A DNA stretch of 64,000 nt from Neocallimastix lanati (nom. inval.) (taxonomy: Eukaryota > Neocallimastigomycota > Neocallimastigomycetes > Neocallimastigales > Neocallimastigaceae), in the NCBI GenBank assembly GCA_016946835.1, contig JACVTC010000172.1, positions 148,501-212,500 of the forward strand, read 5' to 3'. Both the position numbers and the translations under genes were made by a program. Under the pieces are notes generated by a model. The model worked only from the letters and a program-made list of their open reading frames with translations, was not told where the DNA came from and made no database searches. Shown piece by piece: positions 52,012 through 64,000 of the stretch (position 1 is its first letter; each line of letters starts with the position of its first letter).

Positions 52012-52615
52012 TTTATAAATTTTGTTTTTATAATATAAAAAATTTATTTATATATATATATATATATAATTAATAAAAAAAAATATAATAATGCAATCAT
52101 TATTTAATACATATAATTATTAAAAGATTATAATAGTTCAATAAAAAAGTTTTAATTAATCTATTAAACCAAAATTTTAATTTTATTATATATATTATCA
52201 TTTCAAAAATATCCTTGTGGACAAAAATAATTCAAATAATTAAGAAAAGTGAGTAGATATATATGGAAAAATTCTCTAAATGGCAATAATTTGACTATGA
52301 TAGAATTCATCTTTTCTTTCACATCAATTTTTTTAAAATTAGTATACACATTCATATAAAATAGACTTTAATGATAAAAAAAAAAAAATGATAAAACGAA
52401 TTTCGATATTTGATATAAAATTTATCAAAAGTATTAGATAGAATTTTGACGGAGTTTGTCGCTTTTTCCGCTGTTTCGAAACAAACATTAAAGAGATTTT
52501 CATAATCAATAATTAAATATAAGTTGATGGTACTTCAAAAAAAAAAATTTTTTTTTTTTTTATTATTTTATTTTTGATATTATAAATTACTTTAATTATT
52601 ATTATATTATTATTA
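52012..52615. other. Intergenic; possible further relic of the Zn2Cys6 pseudogene
   Basis: Mostly A/T, but 52440-52490 has a higher GC content. On the minus strand it can be read CFETAEKATNSVKILSNTF without a stop. This may be a downstream exon of the relic at 53040-53350, cut off by the ATT array. Weak. Confidence 0.3.
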
Positions 52616-53010
<395 letters not shown>

Positions 53011-53039
53011 TTTAGTATAAATATTGGCTTGATTTTTTC

Positions 53040-53350
53040 AATATAAAATTTTGCTGATAGCATAAAAAGGTCAATACATAAATTGCTAAAAGTAAGCCTG
53101 GTGACAATTCTCTTTTCTGGATTAATTATGAGTATGTATGTGATTAATTAAAAAAATCTGCTAATAATCGAATATCAAGATGAACAACAACATTTGGATA
53201 TATTTCTAAAGTATATTCAATTAATTTTTAGTCAGAAATCTTAACTTTGTTTGAGTCTATAAAACAAAAATTTGTTGAAATTTCTAAAGATTTCAATTCA
53301 TCAAATGTTTTGATCTTATGAAATTTGTAAAAATCATCTTCCATTCATTC
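53040..53350 (-). pseudogene. Decayed Zn2Cys6-type transcription factor fragment
   Basis: On the minus strand: FDELKSLEISTNFCFIDSNK, VKISD-stop-KLIEYTLEIYPNVVV, LLADFFN-stop-SHTYS-stop-LIQKRELSPGLLLAIYVLT. The final block parallels FERIQNKTIFPGLLLAIYAS of the intact factor at 34971-38318, and EYTL..DFFN..HTYS parallels its EYFNYAHPYFP segment. At least three stops occur within about 100 codons, so it is not functional. No zinc cluster is found upstream. The ATT/ATTAGT array abuts its 3' side. Confidence 0.55.
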
Positions 53351-53465
53351 ATCAACAATCAACAAACTGTAAAATCTTAGAATAAAACTTAGATAAATTA
53401 TCTGTATTACCTTAAAAGCTTTTTTCATTTTTAGTATTGTCAATAGCATTAGCTATATTTGTATC

Positions 53466-53503
<38 letters not shown>

Positions 53504-54928
53504 ATTAATATCATTATTCGAGTTTTTACTTTTGTCATTCTTAATTATTAATATATTATCTTTGTTCTTATTTTTATTTTTATTTTTTTTTTATTTTCTT
53601 TGTGATTATCTTTATTAATTTTATTATCATTATTACTATTAAAAATGCTACTGTTACTATTATTTAAAAAAGATATTGAACCATTTTCAAATTTATAAGG
53701 TATATTTAATTATGAAAATATCTTTTTTTACTCTATTGTTGACCATATCATTTAAAAATCTATATAAAAATCTATATATTATTATAATAAAAATTTTAGA
53801 CTTTAATATAAATTTAAAATCAATTAACACTTATTTAATCTTATTTATACCTCTTTTTTTTAGTAATCAATTTCTGAAGATTTATTTTCAATATCTTTTT
53901 TACATTTTTATCTAAAATTTTCTCTTTTGAATGAATTATATTTTTCTTCTTATTTCTATATTAATTTTATTTAAATTTTAATATATATTTGTTATTTGCT
54001 ATATCAGATAAAAAATTCAAACATTAAATATTTATTAAAATAAAAAACATAGATAATTACGTTTCAATTACAAATTAACAGTATATATTATAAAATAAAA
54101 ATGGTAATTCGTAATTTTTGAATTTTATATTATAATTAATTTTTACTTAAAATAAGATAGTTTTTACAGTTTTTAAATTCTTATTTTATAACATATTTTA
54201 ATCAAATATAACATATAAATCTACTAAAATCATCTTTCAAAATATAAAGTATAAAAATATAAATTATATAATAATTCTGTATCATAAGAGATTTTTAAAA
54301 AGATGTAAAAAATTATTTAATAAAAAAAAAAATAATTAAATAAACAATACATATTAAAATTATCCTTGTTCAATAATCATTTTATGGCAAAAAAAAAAAA
54401 AAAGCTTTTAACCATTTAACTTGAATTCTTAATTTTATTTAAATATTTTTATTAAATACTTGCTACTAAAATTTTACTTTCATTATTTTTATTATTATTT
54501 TTATTATTATTATTTTTATTATTTTATTTAAAATAATAATAATAATAATAATAATTATAATAATAATAAAAAAAGAAAAAAGATAAAGAAAAAAAAAAAA
54601 AAAAATTATTAATCATGTATAAAAATTATTTTCTTTAATTTTTAATAATAAACTTTAAAAATAGATAATTTTGTTAATACTCTTAAAACTAATAACACTA
54701 CATAATTTTAAAAAAAAAACAATATATATACATATATATGTATATATATTATTATTATGAAATATAATACTTTGTGAGTTATATTATAATATAATAAAAT
54801 ATATGTTAATAATTTAAACAAAAAAAAAAAAAAAAGAAAAAAGTAAAAAGTAAAATAAAAATAAAAATAAATAATTAATTAATTTATAAAATAATAATAG
54901 TTTTTAAAAAATCCAACAATCATTTAAA
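53351..54928. other. Intergenic region, low complexity
   Basis: Poly-T (about 53468-53501), ATT/ATTTTT tracts and AAT runs. An 80-codon open frame at 53676-53915 is composed almost only of Ile, Leu, Phe, Lys, Asn and Tyr and is not supported as a gene. Confidence 0.6.
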
Positions 54929-56826
54929 TCAGCAGAATTTCCAATGATTATTACAGTTACAACATGTTACAAATCTATAAAATAAAAAATTTAATTACAG
55001 ATTTAAAATAAATTTTAGCAAATAAATTAATTATATTATTTAATTTATATAACTAATACTTACGTTGTCATAGGCTAATTATAAATTATCAAATAAATAT
55101 ATTAAATAATAATATATTAATATTTAATGATAATAATTATTTTATCTTAATATATAAATCATATAACTTACTTCATCAGCACTTCTAGTTTGCATTTGAT
55201 AGTATTTACACTTTCTTGATTTACATTTACCACATTTAAATTGATCTGTTTCAGCTTCTTGGCTTTCTGCTCCTCTAGCTAAAAATAGATTATGATCTTG
55301 AATCTTTTTAATTTCTTCCCTCTTTTCTTCGGAAGCCATTTCCTAATATAAATAATAATAAATATTAATAATTAAATTCTAATTTTATTATACTATGATG
55401 ATTTACAAATTTATTCATTTATTTATTTATTATTAAAACTATCTAATTTGAATCAATAATCAACTTACAGTAGCTGACATATTACAAAATTGTGCTGGAC
55501 TAATAACATCATTTATAATTTTTTCTCTTAAATGTGGATTTGTTTTATCTTTTAAATTTAAGTATAAAGATCTTATTTTGGATTTATATTGATTGTCGAC
55601 ACCATTATAAATTTTAAATACTTCACTTTCAATTTGAGATGCTTTTTTTGATACAACCTGTGGACCTAATAAAATTAAGTTATTACAAATTTATTACAAT
55701 ATAAAATACATATTAATTTAATTTTTCATTGATTTTCATGAACGCTGTTGTAATGTTTTTATTAATTTGCATATAAAGAAATATTTACTTGCTCCTTCAT
55801 AAAGTGCTAAAGCCTTATATATCATTTTTGCACAACCATCACGAGCTTTATCACCAGTTGACATCAATCTTACACCATCTGTTGCGGAAGTTCTCTTTAC
55901 ATCTGGTTTTTCTGGTTTTTCTGATTTTTCTGATTTTTGGACATTTGATGAAACTTTTGGAAGTGAATCATGAGATGAAGCTTTGAATATTTAAATTAAC
56001 AATTTATAAAATATATACATTATTAATAATTACAATAAAAACGATCAGCATTAAATAATATACTTATTAAAAAATTCTTAAATTAATGATATATACAACG
56101 TGATAAAGGTTTCTTTGTAGTTTCAGATTTTTGTTTTTCTATTAAATCAAATTAAATTTAATTAAATTAAATTCCAAGTTGATAAAATAAAAATATACAA
56201 AAAATAGATAATAATAATAATATCAATAATAATAATAATATCAATAATATCAATAATAAAAAATTAAATAAAATAGTAAAAATATGAAATAAATTAAAAT
56301 TAATAACTTAATTTTTAAATATATTATTTTTCTTTTTTTTTTTTTTTTAAAAAAAAAAAAATATTTAAATAATATATATATATACCTTTAATATCTTCTT
56401 GTACATCTTGTTTCCAATTATTGATAATCCTTTTTGAAAGTTTAACAACATCTTCCGAAACATTTTGGTATTTTTTTACATGATTGACTAATTTACCAAT
56501 TTGAGTTTTCTTAAATAAAATTAAATAAATAGTATTAATGATTAAAAAAAATGATATTTATAATAATATAATTTAAAATTTTGTCATGCTTTTTATATTT
56601 ATCCCAATTACTTGTAATAAAGAAGCGGTAACTCGGATTTTGTACAATTCTTTTAGAACATTTTTTGCTGTCTATTAATATTCATTAAATTCATATTTAA
56701 TAACATAGAAAATATTTAAATATTTCTTTAATATTTATAAAATTAAAATACCTTCATATTTTCATCTTTTAAAGCTTTTTCTAAAGCCTTTTTCATGTCA
56801 TATATATCAGATTCAATGGAAGGCAT
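54929..56826 (-). CDS. DST1: Transcription elongation factor TFIIS (S-II)
   Basis: TFIIS rescues backtracked RNA polymerase II by stimulating transcript cleavage. The exons give about 300 residues, the usual family length. Domain I (LW) has LKELYKIRVTASLLQ, TQIGKLVNHVKKYQ and LSKRIINNWKQDVQE. A Ser/Lys/Pro linker follows. Domain II has DGVRLMSTGDKARDG, SEVFKIYNGVDNQYKSKIRS, LYLNLKDKTNPHLREKI and ISPAQFCNMSATEMASEEKR. The C-terminal zinc ribbon is FKCGKCKSRKCKYYQMQTRS then [21 protein letters not shown], with four zinc cysteines and the catalytic Asp-Glu pair. The start is the ATG at 56826; the stop is TGA at 54929-54931. One exon is only 11 nt (55064-55074) and encodes PMTT right after the catalytic Asp-Glu. 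One donor (after KKPLS) looks like GTTGTA, less typical than the others. Confidence 0.95.
55064..55074 (-). other. 11-nt micro-exon of TFIIS
   Basis: CCTATGACAAC on the minus strand, preceded by TTAG and followed by GTAAGT. Including it gives [11 protein letters not shown], the invariant TFIIS sequence. Skipping it would lose four conserved residues and shift the frame. Confidence 0.85.
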
Positions 56827-57860
56827 TTTATCTATAATGAAAAAAAATATATATATATATATTAATATAATATTAAATAATTTATATTAAAATTATTCAT
56901 TTGAATTAACAACTTCTTTAAAAAAATAATAACTTTATAAAAATTAAATAACTACTTATTACAATATTATTAATAGTTTTTATATTAAAAATCAATACTA
57001 ATTTTTATATCATAAATAATATAACATTTAATTTTAAAAAATTTATTATTTTACCTTTATTATCTTTGGTATTAAAAAAAAAAAAAAAAAAAAAAACTAT
57101 AAAAATAATAATAAAAAAAAATTTATTGAAAAAAAAAAAAATTTGTAAAAAAAAAAAAAAAAATTAATAAAAAAATGTACATAGCGTATATATTCTATAT
57201 ATGTTAATATATTTTTAATATATTAATAGACTAAATAATTTTGCAATTTATTCAGATAATCATGTTACATTACATATATTTTAAAATATTTTAAAATGTA
57301 GCTTATCATATGATTACATAAATTATATTGTACTTTAAAATATTTATTTAATTAGCTTTAATAATCTAACCTTTTAAAATGGAAAATCAAAAATATTTTT
57401 TATTTGGAATTATTAAAATCAAAAAAATTCATCTTTAAAATATTTTGTGTAAATTTTTTAATTAAAGGTTTAAGAAGTTTATTAAATATTTATAAATATA
57501 ATTTTATCATATAAAAAATTTAATTAATTCTTTTTATTTACTTAGTTTTTCATAAATATTTTTAATTTTATTTTTTTTTATTATATTTAAATTTTATATT
57601 TTAATTACTAAGTAAATATAATACATAAATAAAAAAAAAAAAAAATACATTAATTGAATATAAACTGGCATTATACTATTTTAACAAAATATAAAACTAA
57701 ATAAATTATTTAAGTTTTTCCATATTTTCCATAATAAACTATTATTTTATTTTTTATTTTCTATTATAATTGATTTTTTTTATTTTTTTTTAATATTATA
57801 AATATTATTATTTATTACTATTTTTTTTTTTTTTGTTATATTAATATTAATTCCAATATA

Positions 57861-57914
<54 letters not shown>

Positions 57915-58741
57915 AATTAATATTAAAAATTTTAATACTACTACGACTAAAAAAAAAATTAATAAATAAATAAAAAAATAAATAAATAATAATAATATTG
58001 CTACTAATAATAATAATAATAATAATTAAAAAACGAAACATGAACATTACATAGCATATATTTCTTATATAAAAATAATCTTAATAAATATATTTCAAAA
58101 TCTTTTTTTTTTTATTATTATTTATCTAAAAAATAAACTTTAAAAATTTTGATTTTATTTCTAAAACTTTTAAAAACTCCTTGATATAGCTATTAAGTTT
58201 TATTTATACATTAATAATAATATTCAATTTTACAATTTAATTATTATAATTTTTTAAATATATTTTAATGTATTTATTTTTTAATTTTTTTTTTCTTTCA
58301 TTATTTTTAAAAAGTTTAAAATTACAGTCAACAAATATCAAACGTTACTCATTTTCATATTTGAATCGTTTATTGAAATATAATAATAATACTTGAATTA
58401 TAATAATAAAAATAAAATAATTTAAAAATATGTAAACAACAGTTAAAAAAATATATATGTTATATTTGCCCATTAATTACATATTAAATTTTGAAATTAA
58501 AATATCTTTAAATAAATAAATATATATATATATAAGTGATTTTTATATATAATTTATAATATACAAAAAAAAAATATATATATATATATATATAATAGTT
58601 TGTAAAAAAATTCATTTAATAATACTAAACTATAATAATACAATAAAATTCTTATAAAAAGTAATATATTTATTTATTTATTTATTTATTTTTATTTTAA
58701 AAAAAGAGTTACTGTATATATATATATATATATTATTAATA
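56827..58741. other. 1.9-kb intergenic region between divergent genes
   Basis: It lies between TFIIS (-) and the TTLL gene (+), so it carries both promoters. It contains poly-A blocks (57073-57165), an AAT run (57862-57912) and ATTT units just upstream of the TTLL start. No element can be named with confidence. Confidence 0.55.
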
Positions 58742-60075
58742 ATGCCTGATGCTCCAACAGCTCATTTTTCAATAAAAAATTTTGTTAATAAAGAAAAACT
58801 TATAGATAAAAATTATGAAATAAAATCATTATTTAAAGATAAAAAAAGAGCAATAAAAGTTGATTATAGTAATAGTAAATATGAAGTCGTCAGGTATTGT
58901 ACAAGAAGCTTTGGTTATAAACCATATAGAGAGGAGGAAAATGATGATTCATGGACACTTTGTTGGATGGATACAGGTGTTACAATAGATCGAGTTTTAT
59001 CAATGAAACCATGGCAAAAAATAAATCATTTTCCTGGAATGAATGAGATATGTCGTAAAGATTGTCTTGCACGTAACTTCGGAAGATTGGCCAAAGTATA
59101 TCCAAAAGATTATAATTTTTCACCTAAAACATGGGTATTACCATTAGAATGGAATAGTTTTATATCTTATGCTAAACAAAAAAGTTCAAGAAAAACAACA
59201 TATATTGCAAAACCTGATGCAGGTTGCCAAGGAAAAGGAATAATATTATTTAAAAAAATTCCTAGAAGTCCAAACGAATTATTTTTGGCTGTCACTAATA
59301 CAAAACATCATAATGTCATAAATAATGTTGTAGTACAAACTTATATTAATAATCCTTTATTAATTAATGGAATGAAATTTGACTTAAGAGTGTATGTTTT
59401 AGTTCTTTCCGTTAGTCCTTTAAAAATATATATATATAAAGATGGTCTTGCAAGATTCGCAACCGAGAAATATTCAAGTCCAAATCAATCAAATGTAAAA
59501 AATGTAAAAATGCATTTAACAAATTATGCTATCAATAAAAATAGTAAAAATTTCGATAGAGAAATAGGTGAGGGAAAAGGTTCTAAAAGATACATTACAG
59601 ATGTTTTCCATGAAATATCTAATATGAAAAAATATGATATAACAGTTGATGAATTATGGGGTAAAATTTCTGATGTTGTTATAAAAACTATCCTTACAAT
59701 ACAACCAATGCTGAGTCAGTCATGTAGTACATGCCATAATGGTCTAAAAATACCTACATCACCTTGCTTTGAAATATTAGGATTTGATATTTTATTAGAT
59801 TCAAAGTTGAAAGCATGGCTTTTAGTATGTATAATTTCAAATATCAATGATAAATATAATAATAATAATAATAATAATATATTAATTAAATTATTATAAA
59901 TAATTTAATAATAAAATAAATATACAATCATAGATTTTTTTTTAAAAAAAAATTAGTAATTTATATAAAATAAATTATTATTATTAGTATTATTATTTTA
60001 TATTATATTAATATAGTTATAATAATACTTATTATCATTCTTATTTTTATATATTTTTATTTTATTTTATTTTAT

Positions 60076-60133
<58 letters not shown>

Positions 60134-62150
60134 TATATTTTTTTTTTATTTTTTTATTTTTTTATTTTTTTATTTTTTTTTTATTTTTTTTATTTAGGAA
60201 GTAAATCATTCTCCTAGCTTTACATGTGATACAAAATTAGATTTTGATATTAAAAGGGGTGTTATTATCAATGCCTTAAGAATGATCGATTTTGATAACT
60301 TGCTAAGAAATAAATTAAATAAAAAAATAAAAAATAGTATAACAAGAAAGCAGTTAGCAATGTATAATTCGTTCTTTAATGAAAAAGAATCAACAAATGA
60401 ATTACCAAAAATTGGAAATACTGAAAATACTAAAAAAACTAAAGAAAAAAAAGAAGAAAAAAAAGAAATAAAAAAAGAAGGGAAAAAAGAAGGAAAGAAA
60501 GAAGGAAAAAAAAGTTATTCTGGACAACAGAGTTTATTATCATTAAAAAATGAAAATAAACCATTAACTAAAAAATCGTTAAGTTCTATTATGTATTCTA
60601 AGTTAAGTTCATTTTCATTAAATAGTCAGGGAAAAAAGAAAAAAAATACTAAAGAAATAAAGACAAAAAAAAGAATAATCGATAATCATAAAAGTAATAG
60701 TCTAGCATCAATAGTATACTTAGGAAAACCATTATCAAGAATAACGAAAACCAGAAAAACAAATAGTAATATCAATATCAATTTTTCAGGAAAATCAGAA
60801 AAATCAAAAAATATAACAAAAAATATTCAAGAAAAAATGAAAGAGCATAAAAATTCTGAATTAATTAATGATGTAAATAATAATAAAAATAATAAAAAAC
60901 ATTATGATGATGATGATGATGATGATGATAGTAATAGTAGTGATGTCTATAATGATGATAATAGCAATAATGACAACAAACATAAAAATAGAGAAGATGA
61001 TGCTAGTAATAATGTTGAAAAAGATCAAAAAAATAATAGAAAATTAAAGTCTGAAGATATAATTAATGTAATGAATGATGAAAAAGATAAAACAAGCAAT
61101 AGAAAATTAAAGTCTGATGTTAAGATTAATGTAATGAATGATGAAAAAGATAAAATAAATAATAGAAAATTAAAGTCTGAAAATAAAATTAATGAAGTGA
61201 ATGATGAAAAAGATAAAATAAATAATAGAAAATTAAAGTCTGAAAATAGAATTAATGAAATGAATGATGAAAAAGAAACAAATATTTTTAAAGATCATGA
61301 TTTTATGTACATTCTTAAAAACAAGAAAGAATATACAGTAGAAGAAATTCTAAAGTTACAAAATATCTATGAAGATGAAAATAAAGGAGAGTATTTTAGA
61401 GTCTATCCATGTGATGATCGAGAAAAAATGAGAAAATATAGAAGTTTCACAATGTTAACATCTAAAAAACTTAATACCAATACACTAGCAACGAAAATTA
61501 GATTAGAATACTTAAGAAAGAAAAAAGAAAAAGAAGAAGCGGAAGAAAGAAGAAGATTATTATGGAAAAAGAAAGTTAAACAAGGATACTTTATTGGAAG
61601 ATATAAAATTCATAATAAAGATGAAAAGAATATCTATGAAAAATTCAAAGGGGCGTTATATAAAGCTAATAATAATCGTATTAGAAGAAATAAGATGCAT
61701 AAATCAGCTGAATCAGTATCAAGTTCACTCAGTTATGCTAGTATCGCTAACATTAAAAATATTTCATTTGATCTTAATAATAGCAGCAGTGAAATTTTGG
61801 ATGATGATTCAAATACTTTTACAATTCCCAAAAGAAATTTGAATACCATTTCTTTATTGAGTCATCAAACAATGAATAAAAGTGGAAAAGAAAATCTCTT
61901 AGATGATACCATTAATTTATTTAAAGTTAATTACCCATATAATATTTCAGATTCATCATTTAATACTAAAAGTGTAACAAATAATAATATATCAGATCAA
62001 AATGATTTATTTATTAATGGAAAACAGATTAACTATGAAATAGATGAAGATGACAATATTTATTTTAAATATTTATTTTTAAATAAGAACAATTCAAAGG
62101 ATGATATCAATACATTACGTTGTCAATCAGCACCCACATTTCAAAAATAA
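58742..62150 (+). CDS. Tubulin polyglutamylase, TTLL6/TTLL13-like, with long repetitive tail
   Basis: ATP-grasp ligase of the TTLL family that adds glutamate to tubulin tails in the axoneme or basal body. Exon 1 is 58742-59824 (361 codons) and exon 2 is 60198-62150 (650 codons), joined in phase 0, about 1,011 residues. The catalytic core is in residues 40-390: WTLCWMDTGV, KINHFPGMNEICRKDCLARN, TYIAKPDAGCQGKGIILF, NGMKFDLRVYVLV, MHLTNYAINKNSKNF, CFEILGFDILLDSKLKAWLL and, across the splice, EVNHSPSFTCD with the metal-binding Glu/Asn. The exon border falls inside the conserved LLEVNHSPSF block. The remaining 600 residues are Lys/Asn/Asp-rich and disordered, with four tandem copies of about 21 residues (N-RKLKSExxIN-MNDEKDK) at 61033-61280. 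The core resembles TTLL6/13 most. Substrate preference is not certain. Confidence 0.93.
59825..60197 (+). other. TTLL intron with ATT and T-rich tracts
   Basis: GTATGT..TTTAG intron of 373 bp containing a T-run/A-run junction (59937), (TTTTA)n (60055-60080), (ATT)n (60082-60133) and T-rich tracts. It is removed in phase 0 between GCATGGCTTTTA and GAAGTAAATC. Confidence 0.85.
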
Positions 62151-62410
62151 TAATCCAAAAAAATTACTACTAAATTAAAATAATATGTTTATTTATTTAA
62201 TAATTATAAATAGAATTAATAAAAAATTTCAAAATCATGATATAAATATATTTACATATGTTATTATGTACTTCATCAAATTAATTAGTTAACATTCACA
62301 TTCAGTTCATAACCAATTGTTATAATAATATTATTTTATAAAATTAAACTTTTTTTTTTTTTTAATATTTATTTTTATTTATATATATATACATATATAT
62401 ATTTTTTTTT

Positions 62411-62450
<40 letters not shown>

Positions 62451-63547
62451 ATAAATTCAAAATTTGAAAAAACTTTTTCTTGTTTAGAAAAAAAAAAATA
62501 AGAATTTTTTTTTTTTATTATTAAACCAGTTATCCCATAAAATAATATAGGTCATATCAGAAACAATAAACTCTGGCTCATTAACAAAACACTAAAAATT
62601 AAACATAATTTTTCTATACTTTATATTAAACTGTTATCTTAATATGAATTAATTATGACTTTTTTTTAAAGGGGATAATAGTAAGATTTTAGATGTCGAC
62701 TATTAAAATGAATATTTCACATTAAAAATGACTATAATCGGTTTAAAATGCTAAAGACCCTTATTATTAAATATACATATCCCTACTGAAAAATAGAAAC
62801 TCAATAAAAAATTCTACTTTATATATATATTAGTTTATTTATTTATTTTATTTATTTATTTTTTGTTTTATATCAAACATCAATTATTATACATTAGAAT
62901 ATAATATATCAAAAATAAAGTTTGAAAATATTGAATAATAATATATTTAATTAATAATATTTACTATAAAAAAAAAGTAAAAAAAAAAAAAAAAAACCAT
63001 CAATAATACTATATAATTAACATATTATTAATTTAAAATAATCATATATTAAAAATAACCAAACAATATAACTATCCTTAAAAGAGAAGTTAATGATAAA
63101 ACCAAGTTAATAAAAAAATAAAAACTATTTAAAATAAAAATTATAAAAGACATTATTTAATTTGATTGGGTTATTAACAATAATTTTATATAAAAAAAAA
63201 AATTTATATTTTTTTTAAAAATATAACTTATAAAAAAAGTATTTAATAATAAAAAAAATTTAATAAAATTATAGTTAATAAATTTCTTTGTAAATAATTT
63301 ATTTGTGTTGAAATATAAATGAATATTTATTAATAATTTTTAATTTCAATTTTTTAATTTCATTTTTTTAAATTCAATTTTTAAGTTTCAATTTTTTAAT
63401 TTTAATTTTACCTTAAATTTTTATATATTTCAAGTTTTTTACATTTTCGAATCCAATATATATATATATATTTTTTTTATTTTTTTATTTTTTTATTATT
63501 ATTATTTTTTTTTTTTGTTGTTGTTGTTTTTTACTACAAGTAACGAA
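62151..63547. other. 1.4-kb intergenic region
   Basis: Low complexity. A stretch around 62893-62960 (TTAGAATATAATATAT, AAAAATAAAGTTTG) faintly resembles the 5' half of the small solo-LTR family. Not strong enough to call. The right end is T-rich and precedes the last gene. Confidence 0.5.
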
Positions 63548-64000
63548 ATGTTTTCATATAACCTTAATTTGACTAATCAAAATTTGAATAATAATGACCA
63601 AATTTTGTTGGGAAAATTTAGTCCTTCTAATCAATCTGCTGTATTTACCATTGGTGCAAGAGATGCAGAAGATACTAATGATAAAGGAAAAATAAAAAAT
63701 AAATTTTCAAATTGTACATGGAAAGTAATTCCAGAATCTAGAAGATCGTTTATAACAGAAACATTTGATATTTTTATGGATCTTCATAATAATCAAGCTC
63801 TTATTGAAAATAATTTTACAAATGATAAAATAAGTATATTAAATAATTATAGTAAGGAATATAGAAAACAAATAGAAATTGAAAAGCAAAATAATAAACA
63901 AAATGATAATGATAAAAAAATGTTTAATGACTTTTATTGTATCATCCATTTATATGAAGTTTTATATTTAAGTGAAAATGTTAATAACAATATATCAGAA
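63548..64000 (+). CDS. Start of a gene cut by the window edge, possibly nucleoporin Nup85
   Basis: 151 codons open from ATG (MFSYNLNLTNQNLNNN) to the edge. Segments: ILLGKFSPSNQSAVFTIGAR, FSNCTWKVIPESRRSFITET, FDIFMDLHNN, ILNNYSKEYRKQIEIEKQ and FNDFYCIIHLYEVLYLSENV. The spacing of a short beta-like opening, an FDIFMDL helix, the YSKEYRKQI helix and a (W/L)xLYEVLYL-type helix resembles the N-terminus of animal NUP85 (SKNYRSVIRACMEEM then WNLCEILFIE). If so it is a Y-complex scaffold protein of the nuclear pore. The similarity is weak. The open frame and composition make a real gene likely whatever its name. Confidence 0.4.
   Translation, partial: MFSYNLNLTNQNLNNNDQILLGKFSPSNQSAVFTIGARDAEDTNDKGKIKNKFSNCTWKVIPESRRSFITETFDIFMDLHNNQALIENNFTNDKISILNNYSKEYRKQIEIEKQNNKQNDNDKKMFNDFYCIIHLYEVLYLSENVNNNISE

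Noticed and set aside
53676-53915. 80-codon plus-strand hydrophobic frame as a small membrane protein
   Set aside because: Only A/T-codon residues, no conserved motif and an AT-rich background. Such frames are expected by chance here.

Overview
The window reads as nuclear DNA from an extremely AT-rich, intron-rich fungus that makes a flagellum. Most likely it is an anaerobic gut fungus (Neocallimastigomycota) or a close zoosporic relative. Three things point there. A Zn2Cys6 plus fungal-type transcription factor, a CHZ-motif histone chaperone and a chromodomain Ty3 element are fungal in character. IFT122, a Fuzzy-like CPLANE protein and a TTLL tubulin glutamylase imply an axoneme, which argues against Dictyostelium, the other obvious AT-rich, Asn-rich candidate. 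Intergenic DNA is nearly all A/T homopolymer and microsatellite, and introns are short GT..AG introns swollen by simple repeats. The assignment is inference; no rRNA or mitochondrial marker is present.

Layout. 1-1482 (-): IFT122, 5' part, running off the left edge. 2662-5062 (-): Fuzzy-like gene of about ten exons. 5918-7146 (-): acidic CHZ-motif (Chz1-like) histone chaperone. 8885-20789: a Ty1/copia element (-) with 227-bp LTRs and a tattt target duplication, damaged by stops. It is split inside its reverse transcriptase by a young Ty3/gypsy chromovirus (+, 10359-16649) with identical 617-bp LTRs and a ctgct target duplication. 21148-21668: diverged solo LTR related to that gypsy family. 22430-22936: unrecognised frameshifted coding remnant. 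26595-31593 (+): large bHLH transcription factor. 32028-34093: two small solo LTRs flanking a broken NTE1-like fragment. 34971-38318 (-): Zn2Cys6 transcription factor. 39924-51427 (+): TRM3/TARBP1-type tRNA Gm18 methyltransferase of about 33 exons. 51862-53350: old LTR, large ATT array and the relic of a second Zn2Cys6 factor. 54929-56826 (-): TFIIS. 58742-62150 (+): TTLL polyglutamylase. 63548-64000 (+): start of a gene that may be Nup85.

Working together. IFT122 (IFT-A core), the Fuzzy-like protein (CPLANE, which in animals supports IFT-A assembly at the basal body) and the TTLL enzyme (axonemal tubulin glutamylation) all serve the zoospore flagellum, and the first two are neighbours on the same strand. 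The other intact genes are housekeeping or nuclear: transcription elongation, chromatin, tRNA modification and regulation.

The least ordinary material is in the mobile and repeat DNA. The gypsy element has an in-frame deletion of the first half of its reverse transcriptase, although its LTRs are identical. It appears to carry a Tf1-like self-priming site: the 10 bases just after the 5' LTR are complementary to a site about 50 bp after the TATA box. Its LTR also carries tRNA-like A and B boxes, and the B box survives in the diverged solo LTR. Three separate introns of the methyltransferase gene share a composite satellite of TTTTA runs punctuated by a conserved spacer of about 35 bp.
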